Assembly: GCA_936432065.2 (NCBI GenBank)
Contig: OW386287.2
Location: forward strand, 185,689,729 to 185,753,728
DNA: 64,000 nucleotides
Source of the DNA: Rutpela maculata
Lineage: Eukaryota > Arthropoda > Insecta > Coleoptera > Cerambycidae
Reading direction: 5' to 3'
Part shown: piece after piece, positions 23,276 through 36,125 of the stretch
Position numbering within the stretch: position 1 is the stretch's first letter
How the letters are laid out: each line of letters begins with the position of its first letter
The notes under the pieces: generated by a model
Told to the model about the DNA's origin: nothing
Seen by the model: only the letters and a program-made list of their open reading frames with translations
Databases searched by the model: none
Made by a program: the position numbers and the translations under genes

Positions 23276-25635
23276 TAGTCCAATCAAAGAAGGAAAAATA
23301 GGGGAAATAATTCGTGTAGAGGCCAATTTTTGTACAGTTGTCCGGGGGGAGTGTCCTGAACAATATACTAAAAGTCCTGACCGGTGGGGGGTGAGCGGGG
23401 AAGGTAGTTTGAATAATTCGAAAACTACGACCTCTAGCGAAAAAGTGTTCTAATGCAAAAAAAATCACGAATTTTAAAAAATCCAGTTTTAATGACATAA
23501 ATGAAATTTTAATACTAAATGAATTTAAAACTAACAGAAAACCTATATTATTAATAATACACGAACATTATCTTAAATCTAAACATTTTAAAAGTCAGCT
23601 GAATCAAAATCAAAATCATCATCATCATCATCGTCGTCCACATTGTCATCTAATGGTGCACCATTCGTACACATACTATGGCAAGTGCCCCATGGAATGC
23701 CGGCTTTTCGGCAACCACAGCGCTCTCCACACCCAGTAGAATATAGACAAAAGATGGAGTTACTGGTTCTTTGGTGGTAACCAGGGTTAGCGATCCATCC
23801 TCCCCTCGGCTCTATCCCCACTGGTTCGGGGGTAGGGGGTTGTTAAGCCATTGCTGTATCTGTAAGCAAGTAAGCAAACCGCTGCAAGTAACAAGAAATA
23901 TTTGTAAAAAACAGTTAATATACCTGCAAATAAACTTTGAAAGAGTGTTGCTGCGTAGCTCTTTTGGTTGGTGGCAGTGTGGCTGGATCGGGTTTTGGAT
24001 TAATGGATGATTTTAGGAACGAAACATATCGATGCTTATTTAAATCTCACTCAGCTGCAGTCGCTTGGTAGATCGTTAAAAACATCTTCTCTCCAGCCTG
24101 TGCGACCTTCTCTGGTGGTGTAGAGAGGTTAGTGAGGATGTCAAACATTTCTTTCATTTGGCTGGGAATCTCGCTGCAGCTTAACCATGCCTCCATTGCT
24201 TCTATGAAGAACTTTTTATAGCAATCCTCATGATAGATTACATCTGCAGCGTGTAGATCCCCAACTGTGCTGATATGTCTTAGAATGGTATCTCTCCATT
24301 CATCCTTTCTCTCCTGTGCATGAACTGTAATTGTATTGTCGAACTTAGTGGTTAGAACCTTGTACACCGTTTGACGCAAATGGAGGTTTTTTTTCTTTAG
24401 CATGAAAGTCATCGTCAATAGCTTCTGCACAAAAAAGACACTTAATATTAAAATCAAATTTCATTTCGACATGAACACAAACATGGGGCGCCACGTGATG
24501 TTGAAGGCTATTGCTCTGAAAGAGCTACTCTCAGAAATCTTTTTATTGAGTCATCTCTGGTGTACCTATTTCTGCAAGAATTATGAACAACATCGCTTTT
24601 TTTGTTCCTGAAACCTTCATATTTCCCATTTTTTCTTAAAACACTTGCCTTCACTAATCCACTTATCCATTTTTCACCAATGTTACATAGATCACTGTCA
24701 ACATCGCCCTGACAAATTAAACACTTTTCAACCATTGTACCCAATATACATCTTTAGGTAACTACTCACATAATCATCTACACACGCGTAGAGTGAAGTT
24801 ATTTTGTCGACTCATACAACAGCAAACGTGGAATGGGGAAACTATATCACTATAAGGTAGTTATTATTTGTAGCTATTATTTTCTTAATTATGTTATTAC
24901 CTATTTGAGTTATGCGGTTAGGGGATGTGAAGGCAGTTTATGTATTATCCGAGTTAAAGAGATTTGGGAATACGAGCAAATTCTGCTTCTAATGAAGGAC
25001 GGTTTTCTGAAGACCATTACAAATCTCTTTTTCTAATTCACTTCCACTGTCGAAACGGAAAATGTAAAATTATGTAGATTTAAACATGTGTTTATGTGTT
25101 AAATAGTTTAAATGTGTTATTTGTTTTTAACATTCTTTAGAAAGCGATAAAAAAATGTGTTGTGAAAAAAATAAATCGATGTTCAAATAAATTGAAAATT
25201 CTGACGATTCTATTTTTAATTTGTCAAATCATGACAATGATTTATAACGTTACAATGGATTCCATATTATTTATTCCAGGTGTTTATGTGTGGTCACCTA
25301 AACAAACATATTTTGACCAGCACTATTGCACTCAGATGTTGTACAGTCATTAATATTCAGTTTGAGCCGACTTCACATCAAACTTTCATTTTATACCATT
25401 AAAGCATGATTTTTAAAAATTCGCGACTTTTCCATCCTCTATATCTCATAAAGTATTGGTCCTACATAAAAAATGAGTAGGTACTTATTTGTAGAAAATT
25501 TCATCTAGTTTAATTTTATATAAGGACACTTTTTCGCTAGAGGTCATAGTTTTCGAGTTATTCAAGAAAAAGAGGGCGCCTTTCCATGGATTATTTCCCC
25601 TAATCGGCCGTTTTTGGACTTCGTTGACTGGATTA
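23276..25635. mobile_element. TIR transposon carrying an Academ-like gene, TSD AGA
   Basis: Left terminus TAGTCCAATCAAAGAAGG; right terminus reverse-complemented TAATCCAGTCAACGAAGT. AGA flanks both sides (23273-23275 and 25636-25638). Subterminal blocks match in inverted orientation: 'attatttcccct' and 'cactttttcgctagaggtc' with 'tagttttcga.ttattcaa'. The left arm has about 75 bp of extra G/C-rich sequence related to the foldback at 17951-18822. The element encloses the minus-strand gene remnant at 23588-24744, making it the only TAGTCC-family element here with recognisable transposase-like coding. Confidence 0.85.
23588..24744 (-). pseudogene. Academ-like transposon protein, internally deleted and frameshifted
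   Basis: Read down the minus strand. 24744-24508 gives an N-terminal zinc-binding block (CLICQGDVDSD, then VHNSCRNRY). A shifted frame gives a second Cys pair (KCLFCAEAIDDDF). After an A-run near 24390 another shift leads to ERKDEWRDTILRHI and DLHAADVIYHEDCYKKFF. The SGCDTTS region is deleted and the frame jumps to TPPEKVAQAGEKMFLTIY. A further frame carries LPPTKRATQQHSF and KVYLQ. A 64-bp intron-like segment (23923 down to 23860, GTATAT...ACAG) separates KVYLQ from IQQWLNNPLPPNQWG. The last frame (23821-23588) has a Cys-rich block with CGCRKAG and an Asp-rich end. Block order matches 8534-9210. The Academ assignment is inference from motifs and 3-bp target duplications. Confidence 0.65.
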
Positions 25636-25789
25636 AGATTGATATTGTCTTTTCGTGATCAAGTAAAACGTGGACAAGAACAAGGTGTATATGTTACAAA
25701 TCTTTAATTTTCCATATAAACAAAAAAGTATATATGGTTTATTAATTCCCCGTTCGAGAAGTGTCTACCCTTTTATGGTATTTCATGTC

Positions 25790-25960
25790 ACGTTACAAAG
25801 AAATTATTATAGCGCTTCAGGGAAGCATGCTTATCCTCTTCTATATGTAATTTATATGAGCAATATAAACCAAGACCTAAACTATCAAATCATAACCGTT
25901 GCGAATTTATCAATTTATTTGCAAATGATACTCTAATACTTATTTATTATGTGTGGAAAT
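25790..25960 (+). pseudogene. decayed LINE reverse-transcriptase fragment
   Basis: One frame gives PLLYVIYMSNINQDL. A shifted frame just downstream gives CEFINLFANDTLILIYY. Together these resemble the LINE RT blocks 'GPLLF-lYINDI' and 'yADDT', with the first Asp of the catalytic pair replaced (FAND). Short, frameshifted and non-functional. It lies just outside the transposon at 23276-25635. Confidence 0.45.
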
Positions 25961-26670
25961 TTAAATAATACGCCATTAAGCTAATTCTAACCTACACACA
26001 CATCGGCGCATTTAGTAATGCATGAATTGTTTTAAAAATTCTTAAATACTGATGACGTGCACGTGTAAATAAAAACTATAATATAAAAATAAGTCAACAT
26101 ATTGCACAATCCGTTACGTTGGAAAAATATTTTTTTAAGAAACGTATTAAACAAAAATGCCTAGATAATCACTGGGAGTTTCATTGAATACGAAGTACTA
26201 ATTATGGTAATAATTCATAAAAAATACCCGCAAAGTGTTGTATTTTTTAATTAGTCATTAGTTGGGATTTACGTTCTCGAAATCGACGGGGGGGGGGGGG
26301 GGGGTGAAAAAGGCATTTTTTGTAAAAATTACAAAAAACATATGTATTTTATTATACCATAAAGTTGTAAAGGTCATCTTAAAATGGGACAAATTTTCTT
26401 ATTATTAAAGTTATGAGGGTGGTGCATCCAAGTAAAATGGGGGTTTAAAGTTCAAAGAAATCTTTTTATTTCAATTTTTCTTCCACAATAGAACTGATAA
26501 CAGAGCGTGCGCTGTAACACTTCTAGTAACGTAGTTGTGACTATTATAAGACGACAACAAATATTTTTCTCAGGTTTTTTATTAACTTATTTTGTAAAGT
26601 GAACCTATACGGTGTTTCTATCATTTATTTTGAGTCGCTTAAATCATAGTAGATGAAAGTAAGTTTTTTG
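25961..26670. other. no gene; 18-base G-tract
   Basis: No gene supported. A run of about 18 G starts at 26287, one of the longest homopolymers in the window. Confidence 0.4.
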
Positions 26671-28090
26671 TAGAGATGGCAATTTTCCCAAAAATGTTTT
26701 TTTCCTGGGAGAGTTAAATCCCATTTTTGAATTTGCCGCCAATTCTAACAAAACTTTTAGTCTCGGTCCTCAATACTTCATTATTTCATCATTTAGCGTG
26801 GGTGTGAAGTTTCTCCAAATACTTAATGGTGCTAATAATGCTAATGCTAATGTTTAGTAATTAAAAAATATTGAAATAGTCGGGGAGCCCTCCCTAGCTG
26901 TACGTGCACCCCCCGCCCGATCCTTGGGGACAATGTTTTTCATAAAGATTGAAGCCTAAGGAACAATTTAAGACATATTCTAAAAAAAAAAACTGGCTGT
27001 ACTTTCAAAATGGCGGCCATATGTAAGAAAAAACTGTTGCCAATGTTGTTTTTGTCATTTAACACAAAAACTAAAAAAGATGGACAAAAATTTTCTTCAC
27101 AAATAACAACGTGCATACAATTTTCTACAATTTTGTACCTATACAATATTTTGATAGGAGTTACCATTTTCCAGATAAATGAGTCCAAAGTTAAGAAAAC
27201 ATGGAAATTCATATAATCACTGTGACAATTATTGTAAGGCGTATAATATAACTTTATATTATTAACATAAAAGTTAAATAAAATAAACTGAAAAAAATTA
27301 ATAATAATAATATTATAATTTGCAGACATTTATCTCGAAAACGGTAACAGTGGTATCTGGAAAACGGTAACTCCTATCCAAATATTGTATAGGAACAAAA
27401 TTGTAGAAAATTTCATGCACTTTGTTTTTTGTGCAGTAAGTTTTTCTCCATCTTTTTTAGTTTTTGTGTTAAATGACAAAAACAATATTTGCATTTTTTT
27501 TAAACGGACGCCATTTTGAAAGTACAGCCAACTTTTTTTTTAGGACATGTCTTAAATTGTTCCTTAGGCTTTAATCTTTATGAAAAACATTGTCCCCAAG
27601 GATCGGGGGGGTGCACGGACAGTTAGGGTGGGCTTCCGTAGTGACACGTTTTATACTGAATCTTATATTTTATCTTAAGAGCTGAATCATTTATCTGAAA
27701 AATGGTAACTCCAATGCAAATATTGTATAGGAACAAAATTGTAGAAAATTTTATGCACTTTATTTTTTGTACAGAAAGTTTTTCTCCATCTTTTTTAGTT
27801 TTTGTGTTAAATGACAAAAACGATATTTGCAAATTTTTTTTAACGGACGCTATTTTGAAAGTGCAGCCTTTTTTTTTTTAGGACATGTCTTAATTTGTTC
27901 CTTAGGCTTTAATCTTTATGAAAAACATTGTCCTGAAGGATCGGGGGGGGGGGGGGGTGCACGGGCACTTAGGGTGGGCTCCCTTAGTAAAAGGAATTGT
28001 TTTTAGTTTGGTTAGAATTGGCGGTAAATTCAAAAATGGGTTTTAACCCTCCCAGGAAAAAACTCATTTTTGGGAAAATTGCCATCTCTG
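26671..28090. mobile_element. complex foldback element with a third internal unit
   Basis: The ends are 'agagatggcaattttccca' (26672) and its reverse complement (to about 28089). Outer arms of about 100 bp are followed by a ~260-bp unit in one orientation (about 26930-27185) and two copies in the other (about 27345-27605 and 27690-27950). All three contain 'tcatttaacacaaaaact' and 'acaattttgt' or their complements. The last unit borders a run of about 16 G (near 27943). Open frames across the units are repeat-derived. Flanking triplets TTG/TTT are not a perfect duplication. Confidence 0.65.
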
Positions 28091-28456
28091 TTTTTAAATA
28101 AATAATGTTATTGTATACTTATTATTTCATTCATGAAGATATTTGTAGTCAGAAATAGACTACAGACAATGCTTTTTGTGTCAAAAAGACAGTACCGAGA
28201 CATTACAAAATGTAACGAGGGAGGCTTTTGTTTATTATATAAAACTAAGTTTTTTCAAAGATTGTTTGGGGGGAGGGGCAATTTTTTTTTGAAAATGCAA
28301 TCTATATGTTATAAGTGAAGAAATTCTCTTATTTTGGAGGTGAGCGTTTTTGGCAAATTGAGTGTTAATTTTGAAAAACCTCTTTTTGTCTTTTTTCTTT
28401 TTAATATTTCGGGTTCTTTTCGTCGGATCAGGCCAAACCTCAAAATGTTTGTACTT
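28091..28456. other. no gene seen
   Basis: AT-rich spacer between two foldbacks; frames on both strands lack motifs. Confidence 0.4.
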
Positions 28457-30453
28457 AAACAAGTGATGAACAAAACCACATAGGTTTAAATCCTTTTGTT
28501 TTTTTTTTGTGAAAAAATAAAATCCACGAAACTTTCTAATTTTACATAAACCGAAATTACTAAAAAAATAATTAATATTTTTTAATGGAACTTGATGAAA
28601 TTTTAGGTCGTTACATCTAGTAAGCTGTTATGGAAAATAATAAATCAAAATATTTTTTTTTCCTAAAGAACGAGCTAAAGAACGAAATTTTTTAAAAATT
28701 CTTGAAGCTTTATAAAAAACTGCCTTTTGGTCACACAAAAATTTTTCTTCTTTAAATTGTAGCTTTTTGAACGTGCTTTACAACAGTGATAAAAATAAAT
28801 TTTGTGTATTATTTTAAAGTAATTAAAAAAAATTTATATGTTCAGGATTCGAACCGCGGATTTTCGCATGAGAATTCTCAACAAAAATAACAACTACGAT
28901 AATATTTTATTTTAAGTTTAAGTATAATATATGTACCTCACCGGATCCTAGCCCGGAGCCAGCCAGACAACCACGGCGAACATCGCCAAGGTGGGTGTGA
29001 GGCTGGGCGGGGTAGGTCCCGTTCGGCCTGAAAATAAATTCGAGGGGGGGTGCTAGAAGCTCCTGTCTGCCACGGACAGACTTAAAAACTAGATTAAAAT
29101 TTTGGATGTGTCCACATGGACCTAAAAGAAACTTAAAAATAAACACAACACTGAGAACACTAAAATCGTAGGCGAGCGCACTTCGTAATTTCGACTATTG
29201 ATACGGAAAACACAACTAAACGAAAAAATCCGTTCGAACAAATAACGACCTTGTGGTCTGATCGCCGACAAGGAACGTAGGGTGTAAATAAAATTGTAGT
29301 TTAAAAAATTAGGATTTAGGTAAGTTTTCGACCTAGAGGGCATTTAGAGAGACAAAAAAAGAACAAAAATAACAATAAATGGGGAGAAAGAGGGACTGGA
29401 AATATGTAAAGTTGCGGATTCGAAGAATTATGGCAGAGAATTAAAAACACGAAATTTTTAAACGATCAGGTCTTCGTTAATACATGAGTGGCAAGGCTGT
29501 ACGATATCGATATTAAAATAGCAATAATGGCGTTTTAACCTCATCGTAACCTGCATACTCCAAAATGTAAACTAGATCCAGCATGAACGTACGAAAAATT
29601 ACATTTTCTGACGTTTCGCGAAACGCATTTGACTTTGACTGAGCACTTTAGATGGGTAAATAGAATGCATGGATATCATCTCCGCACGTTCTCCTAGAAC
29701 ATTGAAGCCTTGGTAACGGGAGTGGGGGAAATATTATTGTCGTAGCAGTCGCGCCGCGTTTTGATGAACGAGCGCGCGTATACCTACGTAATTGTAAGTA
29801 TATTAACGACTAAAATTTCTTTTATATATTCACTAAAGTTCTCACACATTAGAGAATAAGTAGTAACAATTTCGGCTCAAAATATACATATGTACAGAAA
29901 TAAACGCATGAAACGCAAAAGATACGATATCTCAGCTTCTAATTAATGTAGGAGGGTCTAATTTTCTTTTAATTGTTTGTTTTTGAAAGCACTTTTAACA
30001 GGTGACAATAGTATTTGGCTGGATACATTTTTTTCGTTACAAAAAAATGCATTAAAAAAAATGCATTTTACAAAAATACACGAATTATAACTTTAAAATA
30101 ATACAAACATTGATTTTTATCACCATTTTAAAGCTCGTTCAAAAAGCTACAATTTAAGAAAAAAATTCTTAGCGTGACAAAATGGCAGTTTTTTGAAGAT
30201 TTAAAAACTTTTAAGAAATTTCGTTTTTTAGGGAAAGTAATAAATATTTTAATTTGTCATTTTCCACAACAGGTTACATCTACAAAATCTATAATTTCAC
30301 CAAGTTTCATTAAAAAAGACTCATTATTTTTTGAGTAATTTCGGCTTAAGTATGTAAAATTAGAAATTTTCGTGGTTTTAATTTTTTTGCAAAAAAAAAA
30401 AACAAAATGGCTGAGAGAAATTAGACCTATGTAGTTTTGTTCATCATTTGTTC
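28457..30453. mobile_element. 2-kb inverted-repeat element
   Basis: Arms of about 365 bp (28457-28820 and 30084-30453) are diverged reverse complements. Shared blocks are 'gatgaacaaaac.acatagg', 'gttcaaaaagctacaattta', 'ggcagttttttata/gaag' and 'catcaagttccattaaaaa' (or variants). The 1.26-kb spacer holds a GC-rich patch (28940-29070) and, near 28850, an isolated reversed box-B-like GGTTCGAATCC without a partner box A. No protein could be assigned. Exact termini and target duplication were not found. Confidence 0.55.
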
Positions 30454-33255
30454 GTATCATATTTTTAAAGCTGTTTTATTCGACTAGAGTAGATACGAGT
30501 CTAATTCAAAAACGAATTTTTACTTAATAACATTGGCAATAGAATTTCAAAATAAATACTTATTTTTTTAGTACTGGGGCGAGTGTTTTATAAAAAAAAG
30601 AGAGCCGTCTCCAAATAAAACTGAATTACTCATTTAAGAAAAAAAAAGCAAAAATGTTTATTTACACAATCAATATAAGTACCTATGTGCTTTTCTGCAA
30701 CAAACACAGGAATTCATAGGAAAATAGGAACTCCTTTAATAGACGAGCACACATTTTAAAAACACAAGGCACAAGATATTTATTATTAGATAAAATTCAA
30801 GGGCATGGTGATACTTATATGATAGCTCATAAATTGAAATTCAATAACCATTGTATGAGCAAAACTAAACAGTAACAAAAAGAAATATCTAATCCAAAAC
30901 CTTCCTTGACATTTAAACTTCACTTTTTGTCGCTATACCGCCCTTATCTTTAATAATAAAAAAGTTTCTCGCTTACTACATTTTACAATGCTTTTTCGTA
31001 TTTTTGTACATGTTACTAGTTTATACACTTTTTATAAAATAAATTACTTGGTATAGTAATTTTGGTTCACATAACAGAAAGAAGAAAACAAAAGGAACAT
31101 ATTCATAAAATTTGAGGACAATATCTCTAAAAGTGCACGAGATCCTGAGTGAGGGGGTGGGAGGGGGCGTAGAAACTATGGAGAAAGAAGCTATAATTAG
31201 CATGGTTCCCTGTCTTTGCTGCCTGAATGCATAATTTTACAAGTGCGATGAAGACAGAGTACCTTCCTCATATACGCTTCTCTCTCTATAGTTCTGCAAA
31301 AGAAAATACTTTCCTATTGTTAGGGCTCACTCCAGTATGTATACAGCTCATTGGCCATGGGTCATAAAATTATTACCAAGATATTGTGACTAAGAAGGAG
31401 AAGGCGGTTTCTGTATTGTCTCATTAAAAATTTAAATATATATTTTTGAAATTGCTTTTGCCGATTTCTTTATTTTTGTGAAACACCAGTGCAGTAATAA
31501 ACTTTAACTGATTTCTTTACTGAAATGAATGTGAAAAGCAGTAAGCTTTATTGCTGTTTATTCAACAAATGTGTTCCACCATATGGAAAGGACCTCCAGA
31601 TCTTCTATTGTAGTGTTCGAGATCTAAGCCATTTTATGTAGGAAACTCGAAATTTTCACAAATTGAGTTACTTATAGAGGCTCAGGATGGTTCCTTAGGA
31701 ACATGTAGAAGCAAATTTAAATCATTAGTTCAATTTCTGGCCAACAGGAGATTCCCTAAGAAGTTAAAATGAAAAGTTGCTCAAAGTTCAAAGCTTTTTT
31801 CTCGCCTCCGAAATGGGTATTTCTTAACATTTTAATAACAAAACATATAAAAAGTCAAGGCGTTGGCTTAGAGAGGTGCGGTTTGCTTTATTTTGAAGCC
31901 CTTTCTTTACTTACTATAGACATTTACATAGCTCCATATCCAAGATCTGTGCTCTTTGTATAGGGCTCTACACAGATTCTTTTAATAGATTCTAAAAAAA
32001 TTGATTTATAAAATCATTCAGTAATATTCTTCGTATTTAATCAACCAGAAAACTATCCTTTCCCATCACCATAGTTGAGAGCTTTAAAAATACTTTTTAA
32101 ATGTCGTAGGTATGAATATAAGTTTTACTCGCATGGCAACAAAGAAGACTAGGTTATTCGGTAAATAAAATAAAATTCCTGTAAAAGTATGAATAATCCT
32201 AACGAACCCATCTCGACTGGTATTTGTATACGTTCTTGACCTTTATATCTACTAGTCCTCGTTTTCTGTCTACTTCTAGTTATTATTTGTTTAACAAATA
32301 TGGAAATACAAATATTTATGTAATTCGCACCAGTAGTTTACAGTTATAACTGCGTTTTTAACACACCTTTAGTGTATTTGCACAGAGAAATATTATATAT
32401 TATATGTATATGGAGTGGTAAAAGATCACACAAAGAAGAGTGTCTATTTCATAAAAAAAAGGTCACGATATTTCTTTTATGTTCTTTGTTTTCAAGTACA
32501 AAACATCGAGTCGGACACACCAGAAGTTATCGAGATTAATACGTAAGGTATCATAATACAAAATAAGGAACTTATATACGTCACAATAACCTACACCATA
32601 GAGAGAATAGGTAAAATAATGTCAAATTCCAAACTTATCTTTTTAAATTCGTGTCGTCTTATTTAAAAATTAAGGTAAATAATACCATATTAATGATGTT
32701 GTTGGGAACTAGGACATTCAAAAATGTTATTTTGTCGCAAGAGTAGGTGACAATGAGGTGTTGCCCTCGATTTTAGACAAATGACTAATAATTTATTTAA
32801 TATACGTGAAATATAAACATAAGTAGTTAAAAATATCTGAACACATGCTAATTACTTTAGTTACTCATCATTGCATCGTTATAACAATAATAAATCAATT
32901 CATTATGCGTAGTAAAAATTAATTTTTTTACAGAACGTCCATATAGGTACAAGTAAAAACGACGTAGACATAATTATTTAAATTATTTTAACACATAAAA
33001 GGCAAAGCAAGTTGTAAAAATAATTTTCAACTTTACCTTTACAAAACTGAACACTTGAGAGTCAATAAAAAAAAGTAATAGGTATACTTACTTAATTTTA
33101 AAAGATGATGTAGTAAAGGACCGAGACCTTTTCTGACGTTTTTTTGGCAGTTTTTTTTTTCAAAATATTGTGTGTCAATTCATAGTGGTGCCGATGATAT
33201 TCATGGCCTGGGGGGATATTTTATTTGGTTAAACCGTATGAGAAATTTGTCTTAT
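30454..33255. other. long stretch, nothing identified
   Basis: AT-rich sequence with no supported gene, RNA or transposon end. A purine-rich GAGGGGGTGGGAGGGGGCG patch lies at about 31149-31169. Confidence 0.4.
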
Positions 33256-34893
33256 TAGACCGTGGGATAGTGACAGATTTTTTTAAACGTTTGGTTCCTA
33301 TCTGGCCTTTTGGGAGCCTTTTGTGCCTGATTTGTACTAACCATTTTCGTGTTTATCAAACGGTTATCCAGGGCCCCTCAGCGGAAAACAGAAAAGAAAA
33401 TTTCATGAAAATAAGGAATTTCAAACGTTTTGTTCCTATCTGGCGTCAAGTTAGACTTACGTTTTAAAGAAAAACATCCGACGGAAGCTTATCGCCAGAC
33501 AAATTCCGTGGGCCTGAAGGCCCGAAATTTCAATCCGAAGTTGTAAGAAAAAATGGTCAAAATCAAACGATTTGGTTCTTATCTGGGAGTTGTATATATA
33601 GGTAAATAGATTATAATTATCGCGATATAACAAACGCCAGACAAATTCTGAGGGCCCAACAGTGAAAAAATTATTGTTCAAGTTGTCAACTATTCCGCGA
33701 AAATCAAACGATTTACATTCATCTGGCATTTGTTTTTTTGTTAATATTAGGCAATAAGTAGTTTCAATTTAAGATTCCCAGACGAATTGGCTGGGCCCTC
33801 TGGATAGCCAGACAAAAAGAAAAGCGCGAAAAAAATGCCATTTTTCAAGCGATTTATTCCTGTCTGGCATTTGGATTTTAAAAAGATATGTTAATAAATA
33901 AGCCATATTTCTAGTCCCAGATAAAAAGCTTGGGCCCAGACGTAGATATGTTGAGCGAAAGTATCGAAAAATCAAAAAACAGTCGTGTAAAAATCGATGC
34001 ATTTTCAAACGATTTACACTCGTCTGGGATTTGTTTTTTTAAAAAGATATGTTAATAAACAAACATATTTCAAGTGCCAGACAAAAATCTGGGGCGCAGC
34101 TGTATGTAGATATATCGCAAATTTTGAGGTTCTACAGTTGGCAACTTTTTAATCCTGGCTCCTACGCCAAAAGACTACTCTAGCTAATTTAAATAGAATA
34201 AAATTTGCTAAAACTCTTTTTTTAATTTTTGAATTCCGACAAAAATGAAGGAATTAGAGGGACGCGGGATTTGGGACTTTTTTTTTTTTCGGTAAAATTT
34301 CTCCATTTTGTCACCGTAATTAATCGGTAATTAATTAAAATCGATCTCATATATGATGTTCACTTAACATCTGTACTACTTTGACGTTCCGTTAATCTCG
34401 GTCCTTCGAAACAAAGGTTTCAGAGAAAAATTATTTTTTTAGATTTACATACATTATAGGAAAACGTGTAATTTCCTACATTTCCTCGAATATCTCGATA
34501 AATATTGTTTTTTTCGAAAAATTTGTAGATAGCTTATGTAAAGAGAATTGATTGAGCTTTCCGACACTTTTTTTATTTTTTCTCTACATAAAGAGCAAAA
34601 GACCAAATATGCGGACGTCTCAAAGCCAACCGCCACCTAGTCTATTAATTAGGGTGAAGACGTACCGTACGCGAGACTAGTTTCTCGATCTGACGTCACA
34701 GTGTTTTTCGTGAGGAGTATAGCGAGGATTTCAACTTTAATTATTTGTTGCAAAGTAAGTACTGCGATTTAAGAGCTGATATTCGATGTGACGTGTTTTT
34801 ATACATAAACAAACACTTTAGTGAAATACAAAAAAAATGGGCAAGTTCCCCATTAGCAAACGATAAATAAAAATCACCCCGGGACGAGCGGGG

Positions 34894-34903
34894 AGTATAA
34901 AAA
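34894..34903 (+). promoter_or_regulatory. TATA-box promoter-like site in a foldback centre
   Basis: GTATAAAAAG stands in a locally GC-rich context (upstream 'ccccgggacgagcggggag', downstream 'cagcgtcgttcgcaagc') inside otherwise AT-rich DNA. A start site would be expected near 34925, and an ATG follows at 34984, giving only a short frame. It may have driven the element's lost gene. No initiator motif is clear-cut. Confidence 0.35.
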
Positions 34904-35130
34904 GCAGCGTCGTTCGCAAGCAATGCATACCATATATGTTTCTACCACATCACATCTTAGTGTATTATGTCGCGTGCATTAAAATGAGAGAAGAAATCAC
35001 TTTTGTGTAGTTGACTACCTACGCCAAGGGAGAATGAAACAGGTACGAATTTACGAGGACTCTAAGTTTCTATGGTGTAGTGCAGAGTTGTAAATTATAT
35101 ATTAATATGTAATAATTTATATTTGTCCTT

Positions 35131-35313
35131 TTGCTAGTATGTAACTTATTTATTATAAATATTATTCGATTGAGGGATTATGAATGTGAAAGTGACAGTT
35201 ATATTGAATCCAGTGATAAAGAAAATCAAATTCCAAATGAGTTTCAAGTGAGAAAAAAAACGGCATTTCAAGGGCGGATCTGGACCTTGAGCTTGGGGGG
35301 GGGGAGGGGGTAA
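35131..35313 (+). pseudogene. short acidic coding fragment
   Basis: The frame contains RLRDYECESDSYIESSDKEN and QIPNEFQVRKK, then runs into low-complexity G-rich sequence and a stop. Acidic, Ser-rich, no recognisable domain. It lies downstream of the TATA-like site in the centre of the 33256-36662 foldback, so it may be an exon remnant of that element's gene. Weakly supported. Confidence 0.2.
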
Positions 35314-35699
35314 CATAGTCGCGTGTTGAAAATAACAAAAATGTTTTCCCTCGAAAATTAAAATTGATGAGCGGGGGGGAAAAATCTCAAAAAAAAAATT
35401 ATGAACACAACTAAATAGAATATATATTCAAAAATATAAAATAAAATAATACAAATTATGAAATTTTAAAATGAAAGTTGATTATTTACGGAATCTTGTT
35501 ACCCCGTTACCCCCCATAAATCCGCGCTTACGGCTTTTAAGTAGTGACGCGAAACAAATTTGTTTAAATGTGTATAATACCCTTTTACAATGACAAGCTA
35601 ATGAAATGCCAGACGAGTGTGAATCGTTTGAAAATGCATCGATTTTTACACGACTGTTTTTTGATTTTTCGATACTTTCACTTAACATATCTACGGTTG

Positions 35700-36125
35700 G
35701 GCCCAAGCTTTTTGTCTGGGACTTGAAATATGGTTTATTTATTGCCATATCTTTTTAAAATCCAAATGCCAGACAGGAATAAATCGTTTGAAAAAATGGC
35801 TTTTTTTCGTGCACTTTTTTTAAGATTTAAAATATGTTTGGCCCACGCTTTTGGTCTGGGACTTGAAATATGGTTTATTTATTACCATATCTTTTTAAAA
35901 TCAAAATGCCAGACAGGAATAAATCGTTTGAAAAAATGGTTTTTTTTTCGTGCACTTCTTTTAAGATTTAAAATATGTTTGGCCCACGCTTTTTGTCTGG
36001 GACTTGATATATGGTTTAGTTATTACCATATCTCTTTAAGATCCAAATGCCAGACAGGAATAAATCGTTTGAAAAAATGGCTTTTTTTCGTGCACTTCTT
36101 TTAAGATTTAAAATATGTTTGGCCC
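35700..36125. repeat. three tandem ~140-bp units
   Basis: The phrase GCCAGACAGGAATAAATCG starts at 35768, 35908 and 36049 (periods 140 and 141). Each unit also has 'ttaagatttaaaatatgtt', 'ggcccacgctttt.gtctggg' and 'ttattaccatatct'-type blocks. The array forms the inner part of the right arm of the surrounding foldback; the left arm has related but more diverged units. Confidence 0.8.

Noticed and set aside
26940..27832. 129-codon minus frame and similar small frames
   Set aside because: They cover the inverted and direct repeat units of the 26671-28090 foldback; composition-driven.
28845..28875. tRNA on the minus strand (GGTTCGAATCC)
   Set aside because: Only a box-B/T-arm-like word is present; no box A at tRNA distance.
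35700..36125. CRISPR-like array
   Set aside because: Three 140-bp whole-unit tandem repeats inside a transposon arm; no short repeat/spacer structure.
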